A program made the position numbers and the translations under genes. Shown here in pieces: positions 30,353 to 38,021 of a stretch of DNA of 43,768 bases. The stretch is taken from assembly GCA_002483605.1 (NCBI GenBank), contig DLIG01000011.1, positions 1 through 43,768 of the forward strand. The letters run 5' to 3'. The stretch's first letter is position 1. The number at the start of each line of letters is the position of its first letter. The notes beneath the pieces are model-generated. The model did no database searches, was not told the origin of the DNA, and saw nothing but the letters and a program-made list of their open reading frames with translations. This stretch comes from Sulfurovum sp. UBA7648 (GTDB taxonomy: Bacteria > Campylobacterota > Campylobacteria > Campylobacterales > Sulfurovaceae).

Positions 30353-31594
30353 ATGAATCATAGCGCCGGTCTAGCTATTAAGCAAAAACAGACTTTACAG
30401 CTTTCTCTTCGATTGTGGCTTCCATTATTGCAGGCTCCTCTGCAAGAGTTGGATACTTTATTGAAAGAACACAGCTATGAAAATCCTTTTTTGGAACATA
30501 TGTCTTCTTTTGAGATCAGTGATTCATCCAGATATGACGGTGAAAGTGATTCCAAAAGAGGATTTATAGAAAATACAAGTACATATAAAGAATCTTTATA
30601 TGATAAGCTCCTAGGTCAAATATGCGAACCATTGTTTCCTACCCCAAGATCGCAAAAGATCGCACTTGAGATATTGCAACATATAGAAAGTGACGGTTAT
30701 TTTACCGGAGATATAGAACAGATAGCTATCGAATGCAATACGACAAATGAATTTGTAGAGACTATCAGAAAAAGGTTTGGATATTTGGAGCCTTATGGTG
30801 TAGGGGCTATAAATAATGAAGAGTCATTTTTGTTTCAATTGGAAGCTATGGACATGCCAGACGGAGTGTATGAGCTTGCCTGCACTTTAGTTAAAGATTT
30901 GAGGCATATAGATAAATATCACAAACACCATTTTTTTGACGAAGCTATGCAAATCATAAAAATGCTAAATCACCCGCCGGCAATAGATTATATCGAGGAT
31001 GAACCGTATATAATCCCGGATTTTTTTGTTGCGATCGATGATGATGTAGTTATAAAGATAAACAATGAATATTATCCGGATATTGAGATCAAAGATCCAT
31101 TTTTAGCCAAAAACAGTGAGCTAAGATCAAAACTCAAAGAGGCAAAGGATCTAATAAGTCTTTTAGAGTTAAGAAAAGCAACATTGTATAAATTGGTCAT
31201 TAGCATTGTTGACAAACAAATGAGATTTTTTATGGGCGGAGAACTAAGGCCGCTTACAATGTCCGATATTGCTTTGGAGCTTGGATTTGAAGAATCGACT
31301 ATCAGCCGCGCGGTATCAAATAAATATCTTCAATGTGAAAGAGGTATATTTTCATTGAAATCATTTTTTACCAACGCTATTACTCACAACCTGTCATCAT
31401 CGGAGATTAAAAATTATGTACAAGCATTGGTTGACAATGAGCCTCATGAGACTCCTCTTACTGATGATGATATTATGAATAAGGTCATAGAGAAGTACAA
31501 TATCAGCATGGTTAGAAGAACTATTACAAAATATCGCAAATTGCTTGATATACCATCATCTAAAGAGCGCAAAAAGCTTTATACGTTTTCTTGA
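30353..31594 (+). CDS. rpoN: RNA polymerase sigma-54 factor, nif-linked
   Basis: 413 aa. Region I is the Leu/Gln-rich start (KQKQTLQLSLRLWLPLLQAP). Core-binding follows at about 75-240, the DNA-binding HTH at about 300-330 (LTMSDIALELGFEESTISRA), and the RpoN box appears as VRRTITKYRK at about 387-396, before LLDIPSSKERKKLY. All parts are there, so it should work, although the box has Val and Lys at its ends where ARRTVAKYRE is usual. Campylobacterota normally have one rpoN for flagella, so this may be a second, nif-dedicated one. AGAGG precedes the ATG. Confidence 0.92.
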   Translation: MNHSAGLAIKQKQTLQLSLRLWLPLLQAPLQELDTLLKEHSYENPFLEHMSSFEISDSSRYDGESDSKRGFIENTSTYKESLYDKLLGQICEPLFPTPRSQKIALEILQHIESDGYFTGDIEQIAIECNTTNEFVETIRKRFGYLEPYGVGAINNEESFLFQLEAMDMPDGVYELACTLVKDLRHIDKYHKHHFFDEAMQIIKMLNHPPAIDYIEDEPYIIPDFFVAIDDDVVIKINNEYYPDIEIKDPFLAKNSELRSKLKEAKDLISLLELRKATLYKLVISIVDKQMRFFMGGELRPLTMSDIALELGFEESTISRAVSNKYLQCERGIFSLKSFFTNAITHNLSSSEIKNYVQALVDNEPHETPLTDDDIMNKVIEKYNISMVRRTITKYRKLLDIPSSKERKKLYTFS

Positions 31595-31839
31595 TCATTA
31601 CATTTTTTGATATCTGTTTGTTCTATCAAGAGATTGATCTCATGATAGTCAATTTTTCCTGATCTTACCATATCAAAAAGTCTCATTAGAGGCACTCTGC
31701 AGCAAGCCGCATGTTCACACTGTGTTACCAGCTTTTTTGCTTTTTTGTACGGTAGAGAAGAAGAGCTGAATATCTCAATAGCTTGTTTGATGGATTTGTC
31801 TCCGCATTCGCATATGATCTTATCTTCAAACTCTTTCAT
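31579..31839 (-). CDS. Small Cys-rich protein, Bfd-like
   Basis: 86 aa. Cysteines lie in IICECGDKSIKQAIEIF near the N-terminus and in VTQCEHAACCRVPLMRLFD in the middle, spaced as in bacterioferritin-associated-ferredoxin-like 2Fe-2S domains, but with CC instead of CxxC. It ends the nifV unit. Its last 16 nt overlap the end of rpoN on the other strand. It may bind an Fe-S cluster or iron; exact role unknown. Confidence 0.65.
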   Translation of the reverse strand: MKEFEDKIICECGDKSIKQAIEIFSSSSLPYKKAKKLVTQCEHAACCRVPLMRLFDMVRSGKIDYHEINLLIEQTDIKKCNDQENV

Positions 31840-31847
31840 TTTATCTC

Positions 31848-32054
31848 TTATGATAAAAAATGATACTCTGATCTCATTTTTATAACATTTTCCATTGCAT
31901 CTTGGATCTTTTGGCTCAAAATAGGAAGTTTGTTATAATCAGTCCATAACGTATCTTCAACTATATCATGAACTTCTCCGGCGATTTCTACCACTTTTCG
32001 CTTGAGCCCTGCAAAGGTTTTTTTTATCTCTTTTTCATCTATTATTGTTTCCAT
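31848..32054 (-). CDS. Rop-like/CCE_0567-type nif-associated protein (PF05082)
   Basis: 68 aa from ATG 32054, which lies 6 nt behind GAGG; an ATG at 32066 overlaps that site. The chain is a helical hairpin. KVVEIAGEVHDIVEDTLWTD and YNKLPILSQKIQDAMEN follow the small metal-binding family found in nif clusters (LHDL-E-LP pattern). It lies between the GNAT-like gene and the Cys-rich gene in the nifV unit. Function in nitrogen fixation is not known; family assignment is by pattern only. Confidence 0.65.
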   Translation of the reverse strand: METIIDEKEIKKTFAGLKRKVVEIAGEVHDIVEDTLWTDYNKLPILSQKIQDAMENVIKMRSEYHFLS

Positions 32055-32068
32055 ATTTATCCTCATTA

Positions 32069-32881
32069 TTAAAATGCATAGATCATTTCCAAATTTAGAA
32101 TTGGCGGCCTATGTAAATACATCAAATGATATGTTTTTTGAAATTCAAATTTATATGATTCATATAAATCTGTGATCTCTTTAACTGCAGTAGGGATAAA
32201 GGCTATGATCTTTTTCAATCCCCTGTGATACAACACGCCGCGCAAAAGTTTCTCTGCATCGCTATATGCAGAAGTTTTCATGATCCATGGGGCTATTTTA
32301 ATATGTGTTTTCCCCAAAGCATAAGAGTGCAAATATCCGTTAGAAGTACAAAGGGGCAAAGAGGATGGCCTTTGCGTGATATCTGTCATATAATGTGATC
32401 TGTGTTCGCCAAATGCTTTAATATCTAGTTGATTTGCAATCCCTAGATAATTTTCTCCGCTTATGCTTTTGGCCGCAGCTTGAGAAAAGTTAAAAGCTGC
32501 TTTGCCGCCTTGATGTATGGCTTGATAAAATGATGTATATTCTTCGAAATCAGTTTGCGAGAAAAGTTCTTTTTCGTGTTCATTTGTAAGAATAAAAACA
32601 GGTTTTTGCTTAAATCCTGTATTGTGAAGAAGCAATTTAATAAGCCTCATTTTTATTGCATCGTCAATATCTTTTGTATAACAAAAATTATTGATCATGA
32701 TAGATTTCTCATTTTCAAATGCGCTAATAAAACCTACAAGCTTAAGTTCGTCATAGATGCCAAAACAAAGACTCTTGTTGCTAATATATGTCTGAAGGCA
32801 CGAATAGTGATCGCATACAACCTCTTTGCTTAGCTGCATAATGTCCTCTTTTAGATCAGGCCTAATCCATCCTACGAACAT
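32069..32881 (-). CDS. GNAT-type acetyltransferase-like protein in the nifV unit
   Basis: 270 aa. The N-terminal half (1-125) has GNAT-like strands (CFGIYDELKLVGFISAFENE, MINNFCYTKDIDDAIKMRLI). The C-terminal half (150-270) resembles the second domain of two-domain GNAT proteins (RPSSLPLCTSNGYLHSYALG, KLLRGVLYHRGLKKIIAFIP, LYESYKFEFQKTYHLMYLHR). The usual acetyl-CoA loop Q/R-x-x-G-x-G/A is not clear, so activity is uncertain. It starts 10 nt inside the end of nifV, so the two are coupled. Confidence 0.65.
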   Translation of the reverse strand: MFVGWIRPDLKEDIMQLSKEVVCDHYSCLQTYISNKSLCFGIYDELKLVGFISAFENEKSIMINNFCYTKDIDDAIKMRLIKLLLHNTGFKQKPVFILTNEHEKELFSQTDFEEYTSFYQAIHQGGKAAFNFSQAAAKSISGENYLGIANQLDIKAFGEHRSHYMTDITQRPSSLPLCTSNGYLHSYALGKTHIKIAPWIMKTSAYSDAEKLLRGVLYHRGLKKIIAFIPTAVKEITDLYESYKFEFQKTYHLMYLHRPPILNLEMIYAF

Positions 32882-33978
32882 AGGTAGAGCTCCTTTAGTT
32901 CGGATGTACTGAGTACTTGTTTTCTGGAAGTGACTATCTCTCTGACTTTTGGCAGCATTTTGGATAAAGTATTTTTGTCCGCACTTATGCCTATGGTTTT
33001 TAGATGATAACCCAGAGTAGATGTGCCCGAATGCTTGCCTATGGGGAAATCTCTATGCAGACCTACTTCCTCGGGAGAGAAAGGTTCATATGCATTTGAT
33101 TTTTTCATGACACCGTTTGCATGTATGCCCGATTCATGTGCAAAAATATGTTCTCCTATGATAGGCGAATGATAATCTATCGGTTTATTGGCTGCTTTGC
33201 TAACGCATGATATCAATGCTTTTAGGATATCGGCATTTATTTTTCTAAAATCCCCGAATTGATGTACAAGACTCATGAGCACTTGTTCAAAAGAGGCATT
33301 TCCTGCGCGTTCCCCAAGGCCGATAACTGTTGTATTGGCACTTATAGCCCCGGCTTCTATGCCGGCAATAGCGTTGGCAGTAGCCATACCAAAGTCATTA
33401 TGAGTGTGTATTTCGATGGGGAGCAGATCATATTCTACTAGCATTTTGACTTTATTGTACGCTTGCAAAGGGGTTAGTATGCCTACTGTGTCACAATAGC
33501 GAAATCTGTTTGCGCCAAGCTCAGATCCCAAAGTCAGCACTTCTTTTATAAATCCTGCATCAGCTCTGCTGGCATCTTCGCCTCCGATACAGACGAACAA
33601 GCCTTCTTGCTTTGCGGTTCGTATCGTTCGCTCAAGATTGGATAAAACCTTTGATTTATCGCCTTTGTGCTTGATATCGATAAGCAGATTGGATACAGGG
33701 ATCGAGAGATCTACAGATTGGATACCGCAAGACAAAGAAGCTTCAAGATCACTCATGATAGCTCTGTTCCAGCTCATGATAGGAATTGGCAGATTTAGAG
33801 CTATGATCTCTTTGATATCTTTCATCTCCTTTTGCCCCATTGCCGGAATTCCGGCTTCGAGCTCATCGGCTCCTGCTTGATAAAGCAGTTTTGCTATTTC
33901 TAATTTTTCATGGGTATTAAAAGCCACAAAAGGAGCTTGTTCGCCGTCACGCAATGTAGTATCATTGATGAGTGCCAT
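32872..33978 (-). CDS. nifV: Homocitrate synthase
   Basis: NifV makes homocitrate from 2-oxoglutarate and acetyl-CoA; homocitrate is the organic ligand of FeMo-co. 368 aa. NDTTLRDGEQAPFVAF holds the metal and substrate residues, IEIHTHNDFGMATANAIAG the HxH metal motif, GLGERAGNASFE and FAHESGIHANGVMK the later family blocks. Length is right for NifV (shorter than LeuA). AAAAGGAGAAAAGCT precedes the ATG and a sigma-54 promoter lies about 40 nt upstream, directly after nifB. Confidence 0.95.
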   Translation of the reverse strand: MALINDTTLRDGEQAPFVAFNTHEKLEIAKLLYQAGADELEAGIPAMGQKEMKDIKEIIALNLPIPIMSWNRAIMSDLEASLSCGIQSVDLSIPVSNLLIDIKHKGDKSKVLSNLERTIRTAKQEGLFVCIGGEDASRADAGFIKEVLTLGSELGANRFRYCDTVGILTPLQAYNKVKMLVEYDLLPIEIHTHNDFGMATANAIAGIEAGAISANTTVIGLGERAGNASFEQVLMSLVHQFGDFRKINADILKALISCVSKAANKPIDYHSPIIGEHIFAHESGIHANGVMKKSNAYEPFSPEEVGLHRDFPIGKHSGTSTLGYHLKTIGISADKNTLSKMLPKVREIVTSRKQVLSTSELKELYLCS

Positions 33979-34016
33979 AGCTTTTCTCCTTTTTTGTAGT
34001 TATTTATATACAACTA

Positions 34017-34032
34017 TGCAAAAACCGTTCCG
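34017..34032 (-). promoter_or_regulatory. Sigma-54 promoter of the nifV operon
   Basis: On the minus strand CGGAACGGTTTTTGCA, standard spacing, starting 5 nt after the nifB stop and ending about 38 nt before nifV. Confidence 0.85.
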
Positions 34033-34037
34033 CTAGA

Positions 34038-35483
34038 TTATCCCACCTCTTTTTCTAATTGGAAAAAATATTTTTGTGTTGCTTCGAAAACAGATTTTTC
34101 GATAGGCTGCAGGGCATAGCTGTCATCGCAGATCAATTCGATAGAACCAAGTTCTGCCATCGGGCAATCTCCTATCTTTTCAGTCAAGAGAATATCGCAA
34201 TCTTTCAATGTTTGCTTTATCTCCTCGATAGGATTATTGCCATGGCAGTTTTCAGGGCCGCTGCAATAGGCGCTTTCTATTTTGCGATGCATCAAAAACT
34301 TGATAGCCCTGTCTCCGGCTTCATAGATCAAAAACTCTTTAGCACTTCCAAAGTGCATGTTGATCATGCCTTCACCCGCTGTAGTAACCGCTACCAATTT
34401 TGTTATTCCATTGGAGCTTAACTGTTCTTTTGATGCTTGTTCTATTTTGATGCGTTCATTTGCCACCTCAAGCGCCTTTCGCCAAGTTTCTATTTTGCTG
34501 TGAAATTCTTTTCTGCCTGCAAGGTCATATTTCTTTTCAAGCGTATCAAAATCCATAGCCGCAAATGTATCTGTTACAAACTCTTCGCCTCTGTCTTGGC
34601 CTATGAGGCCCACAGCGTCTGCTCTGCATTGTCTGCAGTGGCTCATAAGTTTCATATCCATTCCGCATGCTTCTTGAGCTGCCATGACTTCTTGGTCAGT
34701 AGCGCTCGGTATGCCCTCTAAGCCAAATTTTGTCCCAAACTCTGGAGCTGAAAGCAATGGCATGATATTGTGCAAAAACACACCTAGTTCTTTTAGTTTT
34801 TTGGCAACGTTTGGCAAGTCTTGGTCGTTAATACCGGGGATCAGAACAGAATTTGCTTTGACTAGTATGCCTCTGTCGGTTAGCATTTTTATGCCTTCTA
34901 GTTGTTTTTCAAGCAATAATTTTGCACCATCAACGCCTTTTATCTTGCGATGGTTCCAGTGTACCCACGGATAGATCTTTGCACCTATTTCGCCGGTTTC
35001 ATCTACGGTGTTGATAGTTACGGTTACATGATCGACATTGTATTTGACTATCTCATCTATATACTCAGAAAGCCTTAACCCGTTGGTTGACAAGCAGAGC
35101 TTGAGATCGGGTGCTTTTTCTTGCAAAAGTCTAAAAGTTTCAAATGTTTTTTCCGGATTTGCCAATGCATCTCCGGGCCCTGCTATGCCCACAACAGAGA
35201 GCTGCTGTATTTCTCCGCCTACATAGAGTACTTTTTTTACAGCATCCCCAGGAGTTAGCTTGCCGCTTGTAACGCCGGGTCTGCTTTCATTTGAACAGTC
35301 GTATTTGCGATTACAATAATTGCATTGAATATTACACGCAGGAGCAACAGGCACATGGATCCTGGCATAGTGCTGGTGTGCGCCTTCGCTATAGCATGGA
35401 TGGTTATTGATCTTGGCTTGTATCTCTAAAGCTCTAGGATCATTTGGATTAAAATTGCTAGATGTTCCACATGCGCAACTCAT
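34038..35483 (-). CDS. nifB: FeMo-cofactor biosynthesis radical SAM protein NifB
   Basis: NifB joins two 4Fe-4S clusters with a SAM-derived carbon and sulfite-derived sulfur to NifB-co. 481 aa. The radical SAM motif is C50-x3-C54-x2-C57 (PACNIQCNYCNRKYDC), with further N-terminal Cys (MSCACGTSSN) and SVVGIAGPGDALANPEKTF. The C-terminal 110 residues are a NifX-like domain (LVAVTTAGEGMINMHFGSAK, CDILLTEKIGDCP). Both domains are present as in classical proteobacterial NifB. It follows the tandem ferredoxins with 32 nt between. Confidence 0.97.
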   Translation of the reverse strand: MSCACGTSSNFNPNDPRALEIQAKINNHPCYSEGAHQHYARIHVPVAPACNIQCNYCNRKYDCSNESRPGVTSGKLTPGDAVKKVLYVGGEIQQLSVVGIAGPGDALANPEKTFETFRLLQEKAPDLKLCLSTNGLRLSEYIDEIVKYNVDHVTVTINTVDETGEIGAKIYPWVHWNHRKIKGVDGAKLLLEKQLEGIKMLTDRGILVKANSVLIPGINDQDLPNVAKKLKELGVFLHNIMPLLSAPEFGTKFGLEGIPSATDQEVMAAQEACGMDMKLMSHCRQCRADAVGLIGQDRGEEFVTDTFAAMDFDTLEKKYDLAGRKEFHSKIETWRKALEVANERIKIEQASKEQLSSNGITKLVAVTTAGEGMINMHFGSAKEFLIYEAGDRAIKFLMHRKIESAYCSGPENCHGNNPIEEIKQTLKDCDILLTEKIGDCPMAELGSIELICDDSYALQPIEKSVFEATQKYFFQLEKEVG

Positions 35484-35515
35484 TTTGACTCCTTTTCATT
35501 TATTGATAATGCGTT

Positions 35516-35893
35516 TTATAGGACACTATCATGTGATTCTCTTTGTTCTATGGTAATAGTTTCTCTAAAAGGTCTTGGCTGATTTTCAGGCGTAAGCATC
35601 CCTTTTTTAGCATGTACTCTTATGTTGTATCTGCCTAGAGCTTGCCCATCCATATAATATTGATGATACAATGCCGTGTAAGGCATATCCCATACTATGG
35701 CTCCCTCGGTAGGGCAAACATCGGCACATTTTGGTACACTGCTATCTACGCACTCGATACATTTTTCCGGTTTGACATACGTGCACTCTTTTATCTCAAG
35801 TGGGCTGTCGCTTGCGCTTACTATGGCCGTTGCGGGGCATTCATCTATACATGTATCGCAATTGATACACCAATCTGTGATCATAACTGCCAT
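35516..35893 (-). CDS. 2x[4Fe-4S] ferredoxin, copy 2 (FdxN-like)
   Basis: 125 aa from ATG 35893 (MAVMITDWCINCDTC), with GGTAGG 8 nt upstream; a TTG at 35908 is in frame but has no site. CINCDTCIDECPATA and CIECVDSSVPKCADVCPTEG bind two clusters, followed by a family-specific tail (AIVWDMPYTALYHQYYMDGQ). It is a close paralogue of the ferredoxin just upstream. Fdx beside nifB often feeds electrons to NifB, as FdxN does. Confidence 0.88.
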   Translation of the reverse strand: MAVMITDWCINCDTCIDECPATAIVSASDSPLEIKECTYVKPEKCIECVDSSVPKCADVCPTEGAIVWDMPYTALYHQYYMDGQALGRYNIRVHAKKGMLTPENQPRPFRETITIEQRESHDSVL

Positions 35894-35901
35894 ATCGCTG
35901 C

Positions 35902-36288
35902 CTACCAATCGCCCAGCATGGCATGAGATTCTCTATCGTTTTTCGATATATACTCAATAAATGGCTGCTCTTTTACAGATGGAAGCATAAGGCCTTTTTT
36001 ATTGTGTACACGGATAGCATAGGTGCCGTTTGAGTTACCGTCAGCATAATACGATTCATATTCTGCAGTATATGGCATATCCCATACTATAGCTCCTTGC
36101 GTAGGACAGGCTTCAGCACATCTAGGTGAGTCGGCATGTCCTACACACTCGACGCAGCTTTCTGGTTTTACGTAGTATCTGCTTTGATTAGGGTTTTTTT
36201 CATTTTTTTCATCTAAAATTGCTGCGACCGGGCATTCCATTGCGCACGCGTCACACAATATACATTCGCTTGTTATCATTACAGCCAT
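35902..36288 (-). CDS. 2x[4Fe-4S] ferredoxin, copy 1 (FdxN-like)
   Basis: 128 aa. CILCDACAMECPVAA and CVECVGHADSPRCAEACPTQG carry the cluster cysteines; the long insert in the second motif (C-x2-C-x8-C-x3-C) is typical of the FdxN/FrxA type. The tail with AIVWDMPYTAEYESYY matches copy 2. AAGGAG precedes ATG 36288 and the sigma-54 promoter lies about 35 nt upstream. First gene of the fdx-fdx-nifB unit; the tandem copy likely arose by duplication. Confidence 0.9.
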   Translation of the reverse strand: MAVMITSECILCDACAMECPVAAILDEKNEKNPNQSRYYVKPESCVECVGHADSPRCAEACPTQGAIVWDMPYTAEYESYYADGNSNGTYAIRVHNKKGLMLPSVKEQPFIEYISKNDRESHAMLGDW

Positions 36289-36322
36289 TGGCTACTCCTT
36301 AAATTAAACATGTAAGTTCTAA

Positions 36323-36338
36323 TGCAAGTTTTGTTCCA
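36323..36338 (-). promoter_or_regulatory. Sigma-54 promoter of fdx-fdx-nifB
   Basis: On the minus strand TGGAACAAAACTTGCA, standard -24/-12 spacing, 34 nt before the first ferredoxin. Confidence 0.85.
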
Positions 36339-36360
36339 TTGGATAGAAGTTTATAGATAT

Positions 36361-36807
36361 TTACAATATTTTACGAAAGGGCACCATCGATGACAAAGTA
36401 AGATTATTTTTTTCATAAAACCTGTGAGCTTTTTTATTTGTACCGTCAGTCAAAAGCGTGATACGTTTCAAGCCTTGCAGCCTGGCAAATGCAAATGCAT
36501 ATTCTATAAGTTTAGACCCCAGGCCGCTGTTTTGATATTTTGGATCTATTATCATATCTTCGAGTAATCCGACTCTTTCATTTAGAGCTGTAGAAAATGT
36601 ATATAAAATCGTTACCATTCCGATAATTTTGCCCGATATCTCTGTGACCAAAATATCTCCCAGATGCAAAGAGCCGAGAAGCGTTTTTAATGCATTTTCT
36701 TGTTTGTTTTGCTCGAAGCAAAATTCTTCTTCTTGTTCAAAGAGAATCTTTAATAAACCGCATAAGGCTGGAATATCTTCCAAGGTTGCCAGTCTTTGCA
36801 GATTCAA
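36361..36807 (-). CDS. GNAT family acetyltransferase
   Basis: 148 aa. LLEDMIIDPKYQNSGLGSKL is motif A with the acetyl-CoA loop (Q-N-S-G-L-G), and KRITLLTDGTNKKAHRFYEK is motif B. Substrate unknown. The start is TTG 36807, overlapping the clpX stop as TTGA, with AAGGA 6 nt upstream, so it is coupled to clpX. It is the last gene of the large unit running from the aldo/keto reductase or nifA. A role in nitrogen fixation is suggested only by place. Confidence 0.8.
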   Translation of the reverse strand: MNLQRLATLEDIPALCGLLKILFEQEEEFCFEQNKQENALKTLLGSLHLGDILVTEISGKIIGMVTILYTFSTALNERVGLLEDMIIDPKYQNSGLGSKLIEYAFAFARLQGLKRITLLTDGTNKKAHRFYEKNNLTLSSMVPFRKIL

Positions 36808-38021
36808 TTTGCTTCCTTTTGAGGTTTATACTCGAGTGTTATAGATTCTTCTTGATCAATAAATTTTTGGGTAATTATGCACCTAGCGATGTTTGGTTTG
36901 GAAGGAAGATCAAATTGTAATGGCAGCATAATTTTTTCTATAATACCTCTTAGGCCTCTAGCACCGACCTCTTTTTCTTCCGCAAGCTGTGCGATCCGTA
37001 TCAGCGCATCATTTGTAAATTCCAGTTCAATTCCGTCAAGTTCAAAAAGGGCATGATATTGTTTTATGATGGCATTTTGAGGTTCTCTTAAAACCCGTAT
37101 GAGATCTTGTGTGCTCAATGCATCCAGTTTTGCAATAACGGGGATACGTCCTATAAACTCGGGGATCATCCCAAATGCTATCAAATCTTTGGGCATTATC
37201 TCATTTGGTGCTTGCGTAGATCTTTCTTCTTTTAGAAATCCTAGAGTCTTTACATTTTTTTTACTGTGATTCAAGATACCGTCTTGTAAGCTTACAAATG
37301 CTCCTCCGCATATAAATAGTACGTGTGTCGTATCAAACAAAATAGTCTCAGATGAAGAGTTTTTCCGGCCCCCTTTCGTAGGTACATAAACTTCAGCTCC
37401 CTCTAATATCTTTAATAACCCTTGTTGTACTCCTTCGCCTGAGACATCGCGACCACTAGTGGCACTTTCACTTTTGTGAGCGATCTTGTCGATCTCATCA
37501 ATGTAAACAATACCTTTTTGGGCACGTTCAAGATCATATTCTGCAGCAACTAATAGTCTTGACAAGATAGATTCTACATCCTCTCCTACATACCCAGCTT
37601 CAGTAAGGGCAGTCGCATCGGCAACGGCAAATGGTACGTTCATGATCTTTGCCAAAGATTTTGCCAGCAATGTTTTGCCGCTGCCGGTAGGGCCAATGAG
37701 CAAAATATTGCTTTTTTCGATCTCTATTTGCTTGATCTTTGGTTTGTCTATTCGTTTATAGTGATTGTAAAGAGCTACGGCTAAAACCTTTTTGGCTTCA
37801 TCTTGGCCAATTACATATTTATCAAGATGTTCTTTGATGTTGTGGGGCAGAGTTAGTCCTTTTTGAAACTCTTCTTTTTGGGTTGATAGCTGTTCTTTGT
37901 GCCACTCTTCATAGCATGTCTCTATGCATTCATTGCAAATATGCGCATTTTCCGCACTAAAAATTTTCAGGACACTCTCCAGGCTTTTGCCGCAAAAATC
38001 ACATACTCTATCACTTTTCAC
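36804..38021 (-). CDS. clpX: ClpX-type AAA+ unfoldase in the nif cluster
   Basis: 405 aa. The zinc-binding domain has C7, C10, C29 and C32 (CDFCGK, CNEC). Walker A is GPTGSGKT (110-117), the pore loop GYVGED, Walker B IVYIDEIDKI, and the ClpP-docking loop reads TLGF instead of the usual IGF. ClpX unfolds proteins for ClpP. Azotobacter has a second ClpX (ClpX2) in its nif region that lowers NifB and NifEN levels; the place here suggests the same role. GTG 38021 overlaps the upstream TAG by one base (TAGTG). Whether the genome has another clpX cannot be seen. Confidence 0.9.
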   Translation of the reverse strand: MKSDRVCDFCGKSLESVLKIFSAENAHICNECIETCYEEWHKEQLSTQKEEFQKGLTLPHNIKEHLDKYVIGQDEAKKVLAVALYNHYKRIDKPKIKQIEIEKSNILLIGPTGSGKTLLAKSLAKIMNVPFAVADATALTEAGYVGEDVESILSRLLVAAEYDLERAQKGIVYIDEIDKIAHKSESATSGRDVSGEGVQQGLLKILEGAEVYVPTKGGRKNSSSETILFDTTHVLFICGGAFVSLQDGILNHSKKNVKTLGFLKEERSTQAPNEIMPKDLIAFGMIPEFIGRIPVIAKLDALSTQDLIRVLREPQNAIIKQYHALFELDGIELEFTNDALIRIAQLAEEKEVGARGLRGIIEKIMLPLQFDLPSKPNIARCIITQKFIDQEESITLEYKPQKEAN

